From Treponema sp. (lineage in GTDB: Bacteria > Spirochaetota > Spirochaetia > Treponematales > Treponemataceae), in NCBI GenBank assembly GCA_016288205.1, contig JAEEYO010000052.1, positions 39,011-103,010 on the forward strand: DNA of 64,000 bases, written 5' to 3'. The position numbers were made by a program, and so were the translations under genes. Below are positions 27,648 through 35,505 of the stretch, one piece after another. Each line of letters begins with the position of its first letter. Positions within the stretch are counted from its first letter, which is position 1. The notes under the pieces were generated by a model. The model had not been told where the DNA came from, made no database searches, and saw only the letters and a program-made list of their open reading frames with translations.

Positions 27648-28367
27648 TTACGAATCAAACTTGCAGCCGATGAACAAGGCCTTCAAGTCTGCCTTTCCTG
27701 TAATGCCGAGCACCGTATAAATGTGCGACAAATCTTTTTTGATCGCACTTTCGCTCACATTGTGGTCAATCGCGAGGGCCTTGATTGTCGTGTTGTTTAC
27801 GACGATTTCTTTTATGCAGTCTTTCTGACGCTCGGAAAACTTATAATTATCCAGGCTTATGGAAGCGGAATCCTTCTTGTCGTAGGCATGGCGGAACAAA
27901 AGATTGATGCATCCGATCGTGCACAGGGAAAAAAGAGTAATGCCGGCATACTCGAAAAACGTTCTTGCACCGAAAGGAATCACAAGGGCGAGCTTTAAAA
28001 TCTCAAGCGCAAGGTAGAGCGCCAGACGGAGCCGCGAGGTAAATCTGTTTTCCATAAGCAGCAGGATGAAGAGTATGGACGAAAGAAAAAGCGCGGTATA
28101 AATTTTCCCGGTGTAGAGATTTGAAAGCACAAGGATTTCAAGTGCCGCATAATAAAAAAAATGATTCCTGTAAAGAAAAAAAGTGATGACGCACAGGATG
28201 ATTGAGACAACCGTTCCTGCATAAAACACGAGAATTGAAAATGGCATTACGCTCTGAACGGCATAAAAATCCGTAAACAAATTCAGAATCATTACGGACA
28301 CAAGATATGCGAATCCGATTATTGCCATCAGGCGGAAAGGCTTGTTCAAGAAATTTCTGCAGTTCAT
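27648..28367 (-). CDS. Second membrane-anchored regulator with LuxR-like HTH
   Basis: This protein of 239 residues (from the ATG at 28367) has about six helices across residues 10-165, then a classic LuxR-type HTH (FSERQKDCIKEIVVNNTTIKALAIDHNVSESAIKKDLSHIYTVLGI). It is not a close copy of the one at 19230-19964, yet shares the layout of membrane domain plus HTH. It follows the stomatin/NfeD genes in the same direction by about 60 bp. A TTG start at 28391 is an alternative. A GGAGGTGC/GCATCTCC hairpin just upstream could hide the ribosome site. Confidence 0.72.
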   Translation of the reverse strand: MNCRNFLNKPFRLMAIIGFAYLVSVMILNLFTDFYAVQSVMPFSILVFYAGTVVSIILCVITFFLYRNHFFYYAALEILVLSNLYTGKIYTALFLSSILFILLLMENRFTSRLRLALYLALEILKLALVIPFGARTFFEYAGITLFSLCTIGCINLLFRHAYDKKDSASISLDNYKFSERQKDCIKEIVVNNTTIKALAIDHNVSESAIKKDLSHIYTVLGITGKADLKALFIGCKFDS

Positions 28368-28430
28368 AATCCCTATCAGGAGGAGATGCAAAAGCTGAAC
28401 CTACAACTTCCGCACCTCCTAAATCAAAAT

Positions 28431-29315
28431 CTATTTCTTTGCGAGCTCGGTCACGCTGGTAACGACACCGGCAAGACTCTGCAAATCTGACGGAACAATA
28501 ATTTTTGTCGCCTGTCCGTTGGCCGCTTTTTCAAATGCCTCAAGACTGCGGAGTTTGAGAACGGCATTGTCCATTCCGGCTTCCTTGAGCATTTTCAGCC
28601 CCTCTGCCTTTGCCTGCTGGACCTCACGGATTGCCTCAGCCTCTCCCTTTGCCTTTTGGATCGCGCTTTCCTTCTGAGCCTCAGCCTGCAAAATCATCGC
28701 CTGTTTCTGTCCCTCGGCTTCCAGAATCGCGGACTGCTTGTGTCCTTCTGCAATCAGAATCTGCTCACGACGCTCGCGCTCAGCTTTCATCTGTTTTTCC
28801 ATCGCATCACGGATTGCCTGCGGAGGCTCAATGTTCTTCACCTCAACGCGGTTCACTTTGATTCCCCAGGGATCGGTCGCCTCATCAAGGATGGAGCGCA
28901 TCTTTGTGTTGATTACGTCACGGCTCGTAAGGGACTCGTCCAGCTCAAGCTCACCGATAATGTTACGCAGGGTGGTCGCGCTCAGGTTCTCCAGTGCGTT
29001 GATCGGCTGCTCGACACCATAAGTGTAAAGTTTCGGATCGGTAATCTGGAAATAAACGACAGTGTCTATCTTCATCGTAACATTGTCGCGCGTAATGACA
29101 GGCTGCGGCGGAAAATCAAACACCTTTTCCTTGAGCGAAATCTTTCTCGCGATGCGGTCAAAAAACGGCAGCTTAAAATGAAGACCGACATTCCAAGTTC
29201 CATGATAAGCTCCCAGACGCTCAATTACGAATGCGTTTGACTGGGACACAATTCTTATGTTCGTTATAATAAGAAGCATAAAAATCACAACCAAAGCGAT
29301 AATCGCATAAACCAT
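28431..29315 (-). CDS. SPFH/stomatin-like membrane protein (QmcA type)
   Basis: This 294-residue protein has an N-terminal membrane anchor (about 2-22), the SPFH/band 7 domain (VSQSNAFVIERLGAYHGTWNVGLHFKLPFFDRIA, TVVYFQITDPKLYTYGVE), and a long Ala/Glu/Lys/Gln coiled coil (about 180-250) that drives oligomerisation. It resembles QmcA/YbbK. These proteins form membrane microdomains and work with NfeD-type partners, which is exactly the upstream gene here. The start follows AAAGGAGG. Confidence 0.92.
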   Translation of the reverse strand: MVYAIIALVVIFMLLIITNIRIVSQSNAFVIERLGAYHGTWNVGLHFKLPFFDRIARKISLKEKVFDFPPQPVITRDNVTMKIDTVVYFQITDPKLYTYGVEQPINALENLSATTLRNIIGELELDESLTSRDVINTKMRSILDEATDPWGIKVNRVEVKNIEPPQAIRDAMEKQMKAERERREQILIAEGHKQSAILEAEGQKQAMILQAEAQKESAIQKAKGEAEAIREVQQAKAEGLKMLKEAGMDNAVLKLRSLEAFEKAANGQATKIIVPSDLQSLAGVVTSVTELAKK

Positions 29316-29351
29316 AAAATCCTCCTTTTCGTGCCATTTACAGGCATGACA

Positions 29352-29804
29352 TCAAATTTGTTTTACGTATGCCGTTACGCCGGCAATCTCTTCCACGATA
29401 CACTTGCTGCCCTCCTCAAGAGTGACGTTCTCTTTTACGGCAGCAGTCCACTCCATGCCATTGATTTTTACGGCTCCCTTTTCCAGTGCAGAAATCCGCT
29501 TTGTCACCACGGCAATCTGACCGATCACACGCTCATAATTTGTCGCAATCTTCCTCTGGCTCAACTTTTGCTTTACAATCGGTTTTGTAAAAATCAGCAG
29601 AACCATCGCAAGTGCGACGAATATGAACAGCTGTGCGGAAAAAGGAAGCGGCGTGAATGCAAGGAAAACCATTACAAACGCGCTGATTCCGAACCAAATG
29701 GTAGTCAGGGAAAGTGTGAGCGACTCAATCACCACGCAGATGATTGTAACCGCGACCCAAACCCAGGGAAGATTATCCCGAAAAACCGAAACAATGCCTT
29801 CCAT
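29352..29804 (-). CDS. NfeD-like membrane protein
   Basis: This 150-residue protein has three hydrophobic segments (about 12-70), followed by a soluble OB-fold domain (about 80-148; ERVIGQIAVVTKRISALEKGAVKINGMEWTAAV), the short NfeD/YbbK-partner layout. It partners with the stomatin-like protein in an operon conserved across bacteria and is thought to help membrane quality control. The protease domain of long NfeD proteins is absent. The ATG follows GGAGG. A promoter and GTNAC repeats lie upstream. Confidence 0.88.
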   Translation of the reverse strand: MEGIVSVFRDNLPWVWVAVTIICVVIESLTLSLTTIWFGISAFVMVFLAFTPLPFSAQLFIFVALAMVLLIFTKPIVKQKLSQRKIATNYERVIGQIAVVTKRISALEKGAVKINGMEWTAAVKENVTLEEGSKCIVEEIAGVTAYVKQI

Positions 29805-29824
29805 TCGCTTACCTCCATGACTCC

Positions 29825-29853
29825 ATTCTACGGCAAATTCTCCGGCAATGCAA
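29825..29853 (-). promoter_or_regulatory. Promoter of the NfeD/stomatin operon
   Basis: On the minus strand TTGCAT (29853-29848) and TAGAAT (29830-29825) are 17 bp apart. Confidence 0.55.
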
Positions 29854-29854
29854 C

Positions 29855-29890
29855 GGTGACAAGGGTTACTTTCGGGGTAACTTTTGTTAC
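29855..29890. promoter_or_regulatory. Four GTNAC repeats upstream of the NfeD/stomatin promoter
   Basis: GTGAC, GTTAC, GTAAC and GTTAC begin at 29856, 29865, 29877 and 29886. They lie just upstream of the -35 box. Spacings are 9, 12 and 9 bp, so the first-to-third and second-to-fourth intervals are both 21 bp, about two helix turns. They look like activator sites; the binding protein is unknown. Confidence 0.4.
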
Positions 29891-29906
29891 TTAGACCTCC
29901 CGGCCC

Positions 29907-31232
29907 CTAGATCCTGATTTTCAGGAACCTGATTGTGTTGATTACCGCACGGATTCCCTCGTCGCACAGAACCGCAATGAAGACGCCGAGCATTCCGAGC
30001 TTGAACACAAAGACACACAGAGCCGAAAGACCGACCACGGCGACAGTTCCGAAGCCCTGGGTAAAGAGCATCCATTTTGTGTCACCGTATCCGCGGATTC
30101 CGCTTCCAATAATTATGTTCCCCGATTTTCCGAAAAGATTCGCCGCCACAAGGATTATGTAAATCACGGACATCTCAATGACGACCTTGTCCGTCGTAAA
30201 AAGACTCAGCGTAAAGCGCGGGAAAATGGAGACAAAAATCAGTGCAAGCGCAGAGACAATGAACGACCACTTTATCGCGGTTCTTACGATTGAGCGGTAA
30301 AGATTTTGGTCCTTTGCTCCGGTTGCCTCTCCAGTCAAAGTCAGCGTACCGCTTCCGATCGCGCCGATCACGACGACGAAAACAACTTCCACCGTAAAGA
30401 CCATGGAATAAATTCCCGCCGCAGTCTCATTGATTGTGTTCAGAATCCTGATGATGCAGAGATTTCCCGCGTTCCAAAGCAAATCCTCAAACGCCGTAGG
30501 AATGCCCAGCTTTATGGATTTCAGGTACGGCAGGATTCTTGCGTGAAGGATTGTCTTAAACTTCGGATTCGTGAAAAATTTGTCCCGCCTGGCAATAATC
30601 AAAAACAAGAGATAAATTGCTCCGGCATATTCCGCGATTGTCGTTCCAAGTGCGGCTCCGGTAATCTCCATTCTGGGGAATCCGAGGTTTCCGAAAATCA
30701 AGAGATAGTCGAGCAGGATGTTCAGGAGCGAGCGGATCAGACCGTACACGACAAGCGGCTTCGTGTTGTTTGATGTCTGGAAGACTACGCTGTAGGAAGC
30801 ACCGAGTCCTATTATCAAAAACACGGGACTGTATATTCTGGTGTAGGTGACGCAGAGTTTCATTACATTCTGTGAGACTCCCATCACTTTGAAAACCAGA
30901 GGGCTGCAGAACATCCAGAAGAAAAAGAGGATAATCGGAATGACGTTGTGGAACTTAATCAGTGACGCGGCGTATTCCTTTGCCTTCTCATTGTTTTTTT
31001 CACCGACAGAGTGACTGATTAAAATGGACGCACCCATGGACATGGAAAAAACAAAGGACATCGTAGTCCAGACAGGAGCCGTCGCATTTCCTACCGCACT
31101 CATGTACAGAATGTCAAGCCGTCCCAAAAAGATTCTGTCTATGAGCATCTGAATCTGTGAAATCAGATTGCTAAGCATAATCGGGACAAAAATTTTTACC
31201 AAGCGATTTTTATAATCTTCTTTAAAGAGCAT
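29907..31232 (-). CDS. MATE-family multidrug/metabolite exporter
   Basis: This 441-residue transporter has twelve predicted helices and MATE-family signatures: an early LSNLISQIQMLIDRIFLGRLDILYMSAVGNATAP, conserved PVFLIIGLGASYSVVFQTSNNTKP, and TLTGEATGAKDQNL in the second half. MATE carriers export drugs or metabolites in exchange for Na+ or H+. It has no adjacent regulator, and specificity cannot be read from the sequence. The gene is followed on the same strand by the NfeD/stomatin operon, which has its own promoter. Confidence 0.9.
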   Translation of the reverse strand: MLFKEDYKNRLVKIFVPIMLSNLISQIQMLIDRIFLGRLDILYMSAVGNATAPVWTTMSFVFSMSMGASILISHSVGEKNNEKAKEYAASLIKFHNVIPIILFFFWMFCSPLVFKVMGVSQNVMKLCVTYTRIYSPVFLIIGLGASYSVVFQTSNNTKPLVVYGLIRSLLNILLDYLLIFGNLGFPRMEITGAALGTTIAEYAGAIYLLFLIIARRDKFFTNPKFKTILHARILPYLKSIKLGIPTAFEDLLWNAGNLCIIRILNTINETAAGIYSMVFTVEVVFVVVIGAIGSGTLTLTGEATGAKDQNLYRSIVRTAIKWSFIVSALALIFVSIFPRFTLSLFTTDKVVIEMSVIYIILVAANLFGKSGNIIIGSGIRGYGDTKWMLFTQGFGTVAVVGLSALCVFVFKLGMLGVFIAVLCDEGIRAVINTIRFLKIRI

Positions 31233-31269
31233 TTTATCTAGTACCTATCCGTTTAATTTTTTATCAATA

Positions 31270-31809
31270 CTATTTTCTCAAGTCTTCCCATTCGCTTTTC
31301 AGCATGCAGCAGGTAAACTCGCCGGAAGTTTTTCCCGTCCTCGGATAAGTGCGTGTTCCCTTGTCGTTGACACACTTCATTCCGATTTTTTTCATCACAC
31401 CGAAAGACGCGGCATTGTTTGAGTCACACTGAGCGTAGATTTTTTCAATGCCCAGATTTGAGAATCCGAAATCCAGCAGGGCCGACGCAGCTTCGGAAGC
31501 AAATCCCTGCCGCCTGTATTTTTTGTTCAGGACCCAGCCCAGAATGCAATGCGTGCGGTCATCGTTGTACTCAATGCCGCATCCACCGATTATCACACCC
31601 TCATGCACAATCACGAACTCGTAATTCTTCGGGTTTTCAGACTTCCACTCCTCCGACGCTTTTTTCACGAAGTTTTTTGTCTCCTCAAAAGTCTCGTTCG
31701 GAAGCCAGAACATCATCGTGATTTCGCTATCTCCGGCATATTCGTGAATCGCCTCTTCATCACCCATCTGCACAGGTCTCAGCGTGAGTCTTTCAGTTTT
31801 TAATTCCAT
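31270..31809 (-). CDS. GNAT-family N-acetyltransferase, RimJ/RimL-like
   Basis: This 179-residue protein begins with TERLTLRPVQMGDEEAIHEYAGDSEI and has the acetyl-CoA-binding motif of GNAT enzymes in LNKKYRRQGFASEAASALLDFGF (R-x-x-G-x-A type), followed by YAQCDSNNAASFGVMKKIGMK. The RimJ/RimL subgroup acetylates N-termini of ribosomal proteins, but many relatives modify small molecules or toxins. The start follows GGAG. It lies between the MATE gene and a VOC gene in the same direction. Confidence 0.88.
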   Translation of the reverse strand: MELKTERLTLRPVQMGDEEAIHEYAGDSEITMMFWLPNETFEETKNFVKKASEEWKSENPKNYEFVIVHEGVIIGGCGIEYNDDRTHCILGWVLNKKYRRQGFASEAASALLDFGFSNLGIEKIYAQCDSNNAASFGVMKKIGMKCVNDKGTRTYPRTGKTSGEFTCCMLKSEWEDLRK

Positions 31810-31839
31810 AAGTATTCTCCAAAAAAATCAGGAAGAGCT

Positions 31840-32223
31840 CTACAGGGTCTCCGGACAGAACAGCTCCACCTGCTCACCAAGAGGTCCATAGAAAAAAGCG
31901 ATGTGCGCATGAAACTCGGGCTCACTCGGAATCACAATGTCCTTGGGCTTTATAAAAACCTCATAACCCGCTTTCTCTACCTTTGCGGCAAGCTCATCCA
32001 CACAGTCCGTCGCAAGCGCAAAATGCCTTATCGCGCCCAGCTCAGGTATTCCGTCCCCGTTGCAGAAAATCTCAATGGCCGCAGTTCCGCTCACGAGCAT
32101 GACACCCTCAGCCCAGCGTCTCTTGATTTTGAAGCCGAGAATCTCCGTGTAAAATCCCACGGCTTTTTCAAACAGAGCCTTGTCCCTACATTTCATTGAA
32201 ACATGATCAATCGCGCGAATCAT
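31840..32223 (-). CDS. VOC-family (glyoxalase/bleomycin-resistance fold) protein
   Basis: This 127-residue protein has the beta-alpha-beta-beta-beta repeat of the vicinal-oxygen-chelate fold: IRAIDHVSMKCRDKALFEKAVGFYTEILGFKIKRRW opens it, and HIAFFYGPLGEQVELFCPE closes it with a metal-ligand Glu. The family covers glyoxalase I, epimerases and resistance proteins, and the activity here cannot be set. I start it at 32223, after GGGGTGGAG. Confidence 0.85.
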   Translation of the reverse strand: MIRAIDHVSMKCRDKALFEKAVGFYTEILGFKIKRRWAEGVMLVSGTAAIEIFCNGDGIPELGAIRHFALATDCVDELAAKVEKAGYEVFIKPKDIVIPSEPEFHAHIAFFYGPLGEQVELFCPETL

Positions 32224-32311
32224 ATACTCCACCCCTAAAATTAGCATAGCACAAAATTTGCTTACAGCCTAGTAGCGAGCATCTTTAATGCTTTCCGCCC
32301 ATCAGATTACA

Positions 32312-34204
32312 TCAGATTTTTTCCACTTCGGATTTAAAGAGCTCCACTTCCTTTTCGTACATGGCGATCCCGCTTTTCCAGAAATCCTTTGTGGTGATGT
32401 CGAATCCCGCAGACTTGCACAAATCCTCGCAGCTCATGTTTCCGGTGCGCGACAAAAGCTCCTTGTAGGTAGAAGCAAATCCCGCTCCCTCTGATTTTGC
32501 CCTTGCATAAAGTCCCGCCGCAAAAAGCTGACCGAACGCATAGGGGAAATTGTAGAAATCCAGGGACGTGCTGTAGTAATGGGATTTCACCGCCCACATA
32601 TAGTCGTGTCTTTCGGCAAAATTTTTTCCGTCGGCAGTCCGCTCATCGTTGAGTCCCTCGCCGTAGGATTTTTCCTGGGCTTCCTGCATCAGGCGGCAAA
32701 AATCATCAGCATTGAGCTCACCTTCCTCACGTCTCTCAAAAACCGCGCGCTCAAAATAAAAGCGGCAGAGAATGTCCACCAGAACCTGGCTCGTGTCCTG
32801 CAGGTCCAAATCAATAATCCTGAGCAGATCAAAGCCTGAGACCTGGGAAATCATATCCTGCTTTACGATTGTCTCCGCGAACGTGCTGGCAGTCTCCGCG
32901 AGGGTCATCGGATAATCCATGAACGCGACCGGCTTGCCCTTCATGCAGCTGAAATGATAGGCATGTCCGAGCTCGTGCGCCAGAGTGATTATGTCGCTGA
33001 ACGCACCCGTAAAATTCGAAAGGATGCGGCTCTGATGCCCCTTGGGAAAATCCTCGTCGTATGCGCCACCGACCTTTCCAGAGCGAACCTCCGCGTCAAT
33101 CCAATTTTTCTCGAAGGCATTTTTCGCAAAGTCCGCCATGTCACCGCTGAATGAACGGTACTCCTTGAGCACATAGTCCCTGGCCTCGTCAAAGCTCCAT
33201 TTTTTTGAAAGCAGGGATTCGTCACCGCCTCCGTTTGACGAAGGATTTGAAAGAGGAGCAAACAAATCATAAAAGGCAATTCCCGGATGAGAAGGAGTTC
33301 CCGCGCTTGTGCTTGCCGTGGATTTTGTCTTACGCAAAAGTTTTGCCTTTGCCTGAAAGTATTCGCGCCACATGGGAAGAGAGTCCTCAATGCTCCCGAT
33401 CAGTGCGTCAAGGGATTTTCTGCTCAACCGGCTTGAGGCAAGTGCCCTGTCAATCGCGGATGGGAAATGACGACGCTGATTCAGAGTCACGGTCTCGCCC
33501 TTCAGATTGTTGAGCGATGCCGCAAACGCAATCCGGTTCTGGTCAAGCAGACTGATTTCTTTTTCCCATGATGATTTTCTCAAATCCGGATCCGCATCAT
33601 AAGCGTCATTCCTGAGCTCATTGAAAGTCTTTCCGTTTTCATCCTTGAGGTTCGAAATAATCTGCTCGTGAAGACGGTCCCACGCGTTTCCGCCAGTCCG
33701 CTGCAAGTCCGAGGCAAGGTTCTCCTCCTGGGGCGACATCTTGTGCTTTGTTTCCTCCAGGATTTCCTCAAGCAGATATTTGTAATCGGCAAAGTCCGGG
33801 TAATCGGTATAGAACTGAGGAAGCACCGACTGATGGGCCAAAAGCTGCATGGAAAATTTCAGCTCCTGTTGTTCAAGGCGCAGGGTCATTTTGTCCACCA
33901 CGGAAATATTGTTGAGATAGGCGGGCGAGGTTGTGTCCGTCGAATAGATTATGTAGGCATAGGCGTTGAGCGTGCGTGCCAAAGCAAGGGTCTCGTCCTC
34001 CGCCTTGAGATACTGTGAGAGCCATTTCGCAAAATCAAAGTTGGAATTTGCTTCCCTTGTGAATTTATCCGCGGTCTCCAAAAGCGAGTCCAGAGAATCC
34101 ATTCCGGCAGAATAATCAGAAAGAGCCTTTTTATATTCTTCGGAATCCAGTCCCGAAAAAATTGCGTCCAGATTCCAGCGAGGTATTGAGTTAGTGTTCT
34201 TCAT
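32312..34204 (-). CDS. pepF: Oligoendopeptidase F (M3 family)
   Basis: This 630-residue cytoplasmic metallopeptidase has the zinc motif HELGHAYH (H-E-x-x-H) in ITLAHELGHAYHFSCMKGKP, with the third ligand Glu in the following TLAETASTFAETIVKQD. Length and order match PepF, which cuts oligopeptides of about 7-17 residues. I chose the ATG at 34204: a TATATT -10 box lies 7 bp upstream, so the mRNA may be nearly leaderless, with a weak AGAAGA site. The longer frame to 34384 runs through the promoter of the divergent toxin-antitoxin pair. Confidence 0.92.
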   Translation of the reverse strand: MKNTNSIPRWNLDAIFSGLDSEEYKKALSDYSAGMDSLDSLLETADKFTREANSNFDFAKWLSQYLKAEDETLALARTLNAYAYIIYSTDTTSPAYLNNISVVDKMTLRLEQQELKFSMQLLAHQSVLPQFYTDYPDFADYKYLLEEILEETKHKMSPQEENLASDLQRTGGNAWDRLHEQIISNLKDENGKTFNELRNDAYDADPDLRKSSWEKEISLLDQNRIAFAASLNNLKGETVTLNQRRHFPSAIDRALASSRLSRKSLDALIGSIEDSLPMWREYFQAKAKLLRKTKSTASTSAGTPSHPGIAFYDLFAPLSNPSSNGGGDESLLSKKWSFDEARDYVLKEYRSFSGDMADFAKNAFEKNWIDAEVRSGKVGGAYDEDFPKGHQSRILSNFTGAFSDIITLAHELGHAYHFSCMKGKPVAFMDYPMTLAETASTFAETIVKQDMISQVSGFDLLRIIDLDLQDTSQVLVDILCRFYFERAVFERREEGELNADDFCRLMQEAQEKSYGEGLNDERTADGKNFAERHDYMWAVKSHYYSTSLDFYNFPYAFGQLFAAGLYARAKSEGAGFASTYKELLSRTGNMSCEDLCKSAGFDITTKDFWKSGIAMYEKEVELFKSEVEKI

Positions 34205-34289
34205 ATCTTCTAATATACCACAAAAGCGATTTTCCGAAAAGAGATGGGAACATCTAAAAATGTCCAGATTTTTTAACGCGCCCCCTTTC

Positions 34290-34304
34290 TTTACATAATG
34301 TAAA
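34290..34304. promoter_or_regulatory. Perfect palindrome, likely operator of the XRE/PIN pair
   Basis: TTTACATAATGTAAA is a perfect 15-bp palindrome. A related half-site ACATTTTGTAAA overlaps the downstream promoter (from 34323). The pair looks like an antitoxin autoregulation site. Confidence 0.6.
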
Positions 34305-34319
34305 TTTAAGTTTTTTATA

Positions 34320-34347
34320 TTGACATTTTGTAAATTCGTTCTATAAT
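34320..34347 (+). promoter_or_regulatory. Promoter of the XRE/PIN pair
   Basis: TTGACA (34320-34325) and TATAAT (34342-34347) are 16 bp apart, downstream of the palindrome. GGAGG precedes the ATG at 34383. Confidence 0.7.
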
Positions 34348-34382
34348 TGAAATCAGAAAGACAGATTTTGATGGAGGTTGGC

Positions 34383-34910
34383 ATGAAGGATGTGTTGAAA
34401 TATCTCAGGCAGACAGGCGGTTTTACTCAGGCGGTTGCGGCCAAGATGCTGGGTGTCTCTCGGCAGTCGTACAGCAAGTATGAAAATGGGACGGTTGTAC
34501 CATCGGACGCACTTGTGGCAAAGATTGCGAAGGTCTATGGTGTTGACGAAGCGTTTATCCGGGCAAACAAGATTCCCTCAATTTCCGGCTCCAACGTGGA
34601 ATACAAACTTGACGATGACGCAAAGATTCCGTATGTTGCCGCCCCCGAATATGATTTTGCAGAAAATCCCCGGGGAAAATCCTACGACGCATATTTCGAC
34701 GGGAATGCCGTGCGTGTGCTGGGGGAAGCGAATTTTTACGAGGGGCAGAAGTTCAAGCTGTTTCCTGTGGATGATGGGGAGGAACAAAAAAAAGCATGCG
34801 AAATTTTGCGCTCATATTGCGGTCGGCTTAAACCAGGACCAGAGGATGATCCGTATTATGAAAAAGAATATCACGCCTATCTGGAGGGAAAATATGGATT
34901 TGTTGATTGA
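34383..34910 (+). CDS. XRE-family HTH antitoxin
   Basis: This 175-residue protein has an N-terminal Cro/CI-type HTH (about 5-60: LRQTGGFTQAVAAKMLGVSRQSYSKYENGTVVPSD). An acidic linker and C-terminal region of about 100 residues (YDFAENPRGKSYDAYFDGNAVRVLGEANFYEGQ) probably wraps the toxin. The gene overlaps the PIN toxin by 17 bp. It is a type II toxin-antitoxin antitoxin and repressor. I start it at the ATG at 34383, after GGAGG. Confidence 0.85.
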   Translation: MKDVLKYLRQTGGFTQAVAAKMLGVSRQSYSKYENGTVVPSDALVAKIAKVYGVDEAFIRANKIPSISGSNVEYKLDDDAKIPYVAAPEYDFAENPRGKSYDAYFDGNAVRVLGEANFYEGQKFKLFPVDDGEEQKKACEILRSYCGRLKPGPEDDPYYEKEYHAYLEGKYGFVD

Positions 34911-35319
34911 TGCGAATGTAATAATCGATTACTTTACGAACCGGGAACAAAAAAGTGCAGGAACCGATGCGTTGTTTGAATATATTTATGCAGGGAAAAT
35001 TTCCGCCTATATCGCGGCTCATACAGTTCCAACCATTTGGTATGTACTAAGAAAAACTCTTGCACCTGCGGAACGACGTAACTTGCTTAGAGCATTGTTT
35101 TCTTTCTTTAGTATTTCTTCCGTTGGTGAAAAAGAACTTCTGTCCGCCCTTGACCGTGATGATTTTTCCGATTTCGAGGATTGTGTGCAGGATGAGTGTG
35201 CCGCAAATGTCCATGCCAGATACATAATCACACGGAACAAAAAAGATTTCGGCCACAGCAAGATTCCCGCACTGCTGCCAGCCGAGTTTATCGACTTAAT
35301 GAAGTTAGAAAAAAATTGA
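34894..35319 (+). CDS. PIN-domain toxin
   Basis: This 141-residue protein has the acidic catalytic residues of PIN ribonucleases: MDLLIDANVIIDYF opens with the first Asp, ALDRDDFSDFEDCVQDECA carries the middle acidic cluster, and YIITRNKKDF the last Asp region. PIN toxins cut RNA when the partner antitoxin is lost. The ATG at 34894 is preceded by TGGAGGG and lies inside the antitoxin's 3' end. A longer frame further upstream reads against the antitoxin and is not used. Confidence 0.88.
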   Translation: MDLLIDANVIIDYFTNREQKSAGTDALFEYIYAGKISAYIAAHTVPTIWYVLRKTLAPAERRNLLRALFSFFSISSVGEKELLSALDRDDFSDFEDCVQDECAANVHARYIITRNKKDFGHSKIPALLPAEFIDLMKLEKN

Positions 35320-35389
35320 GTAGTTTTTTGTATTTCCTTGAATTTTTTCAAGGCAAGGTAAACACCACTCACAACATATTTCCATCCAC

Positions 35390-35418
35390 TGTACAAAGTT
35401 TGTAAAATATTGTATAAT
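35390..35418 (+). promoter_or_regulatory. Promoter of the carB-dapF fusion gene
   Basis: TGTACA (35390-35395, four matches to the -35 consensus) and TATAAT (35413-35418) are 17 bp apart. The predicted transcript begins near 35425, about 80 bases before the start codon. Confidence 0.5.
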
Positions 35419-35435
35419 ATGCGAACTATGTCAAC

Positions 35436-35471
35436 GGGGACAGTGCATAATTGTGCTGACCCCCTTTTTTT
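35436..35471 (+). terminator. Attenuator-like hairpin in the carB leader
   Basis: GGGG (35436-35439) pairs with CCCC (35460-35463), and CAGTGCA pairs with TGTGCTG inside it (wobble pairs included). Seven Ts follow at 35465-35471. The hairpin lies between the promoter and the carB start, which suits transcription attenuation. It could instead terminate the toxin-antitoxin transcript or be a mobile-element remnant. Confidence 0.55.
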
Positions 35472-35505
35472 AAAAATTTCTTGGCCGAGGGATTGGAGGA
35501 AGAAA

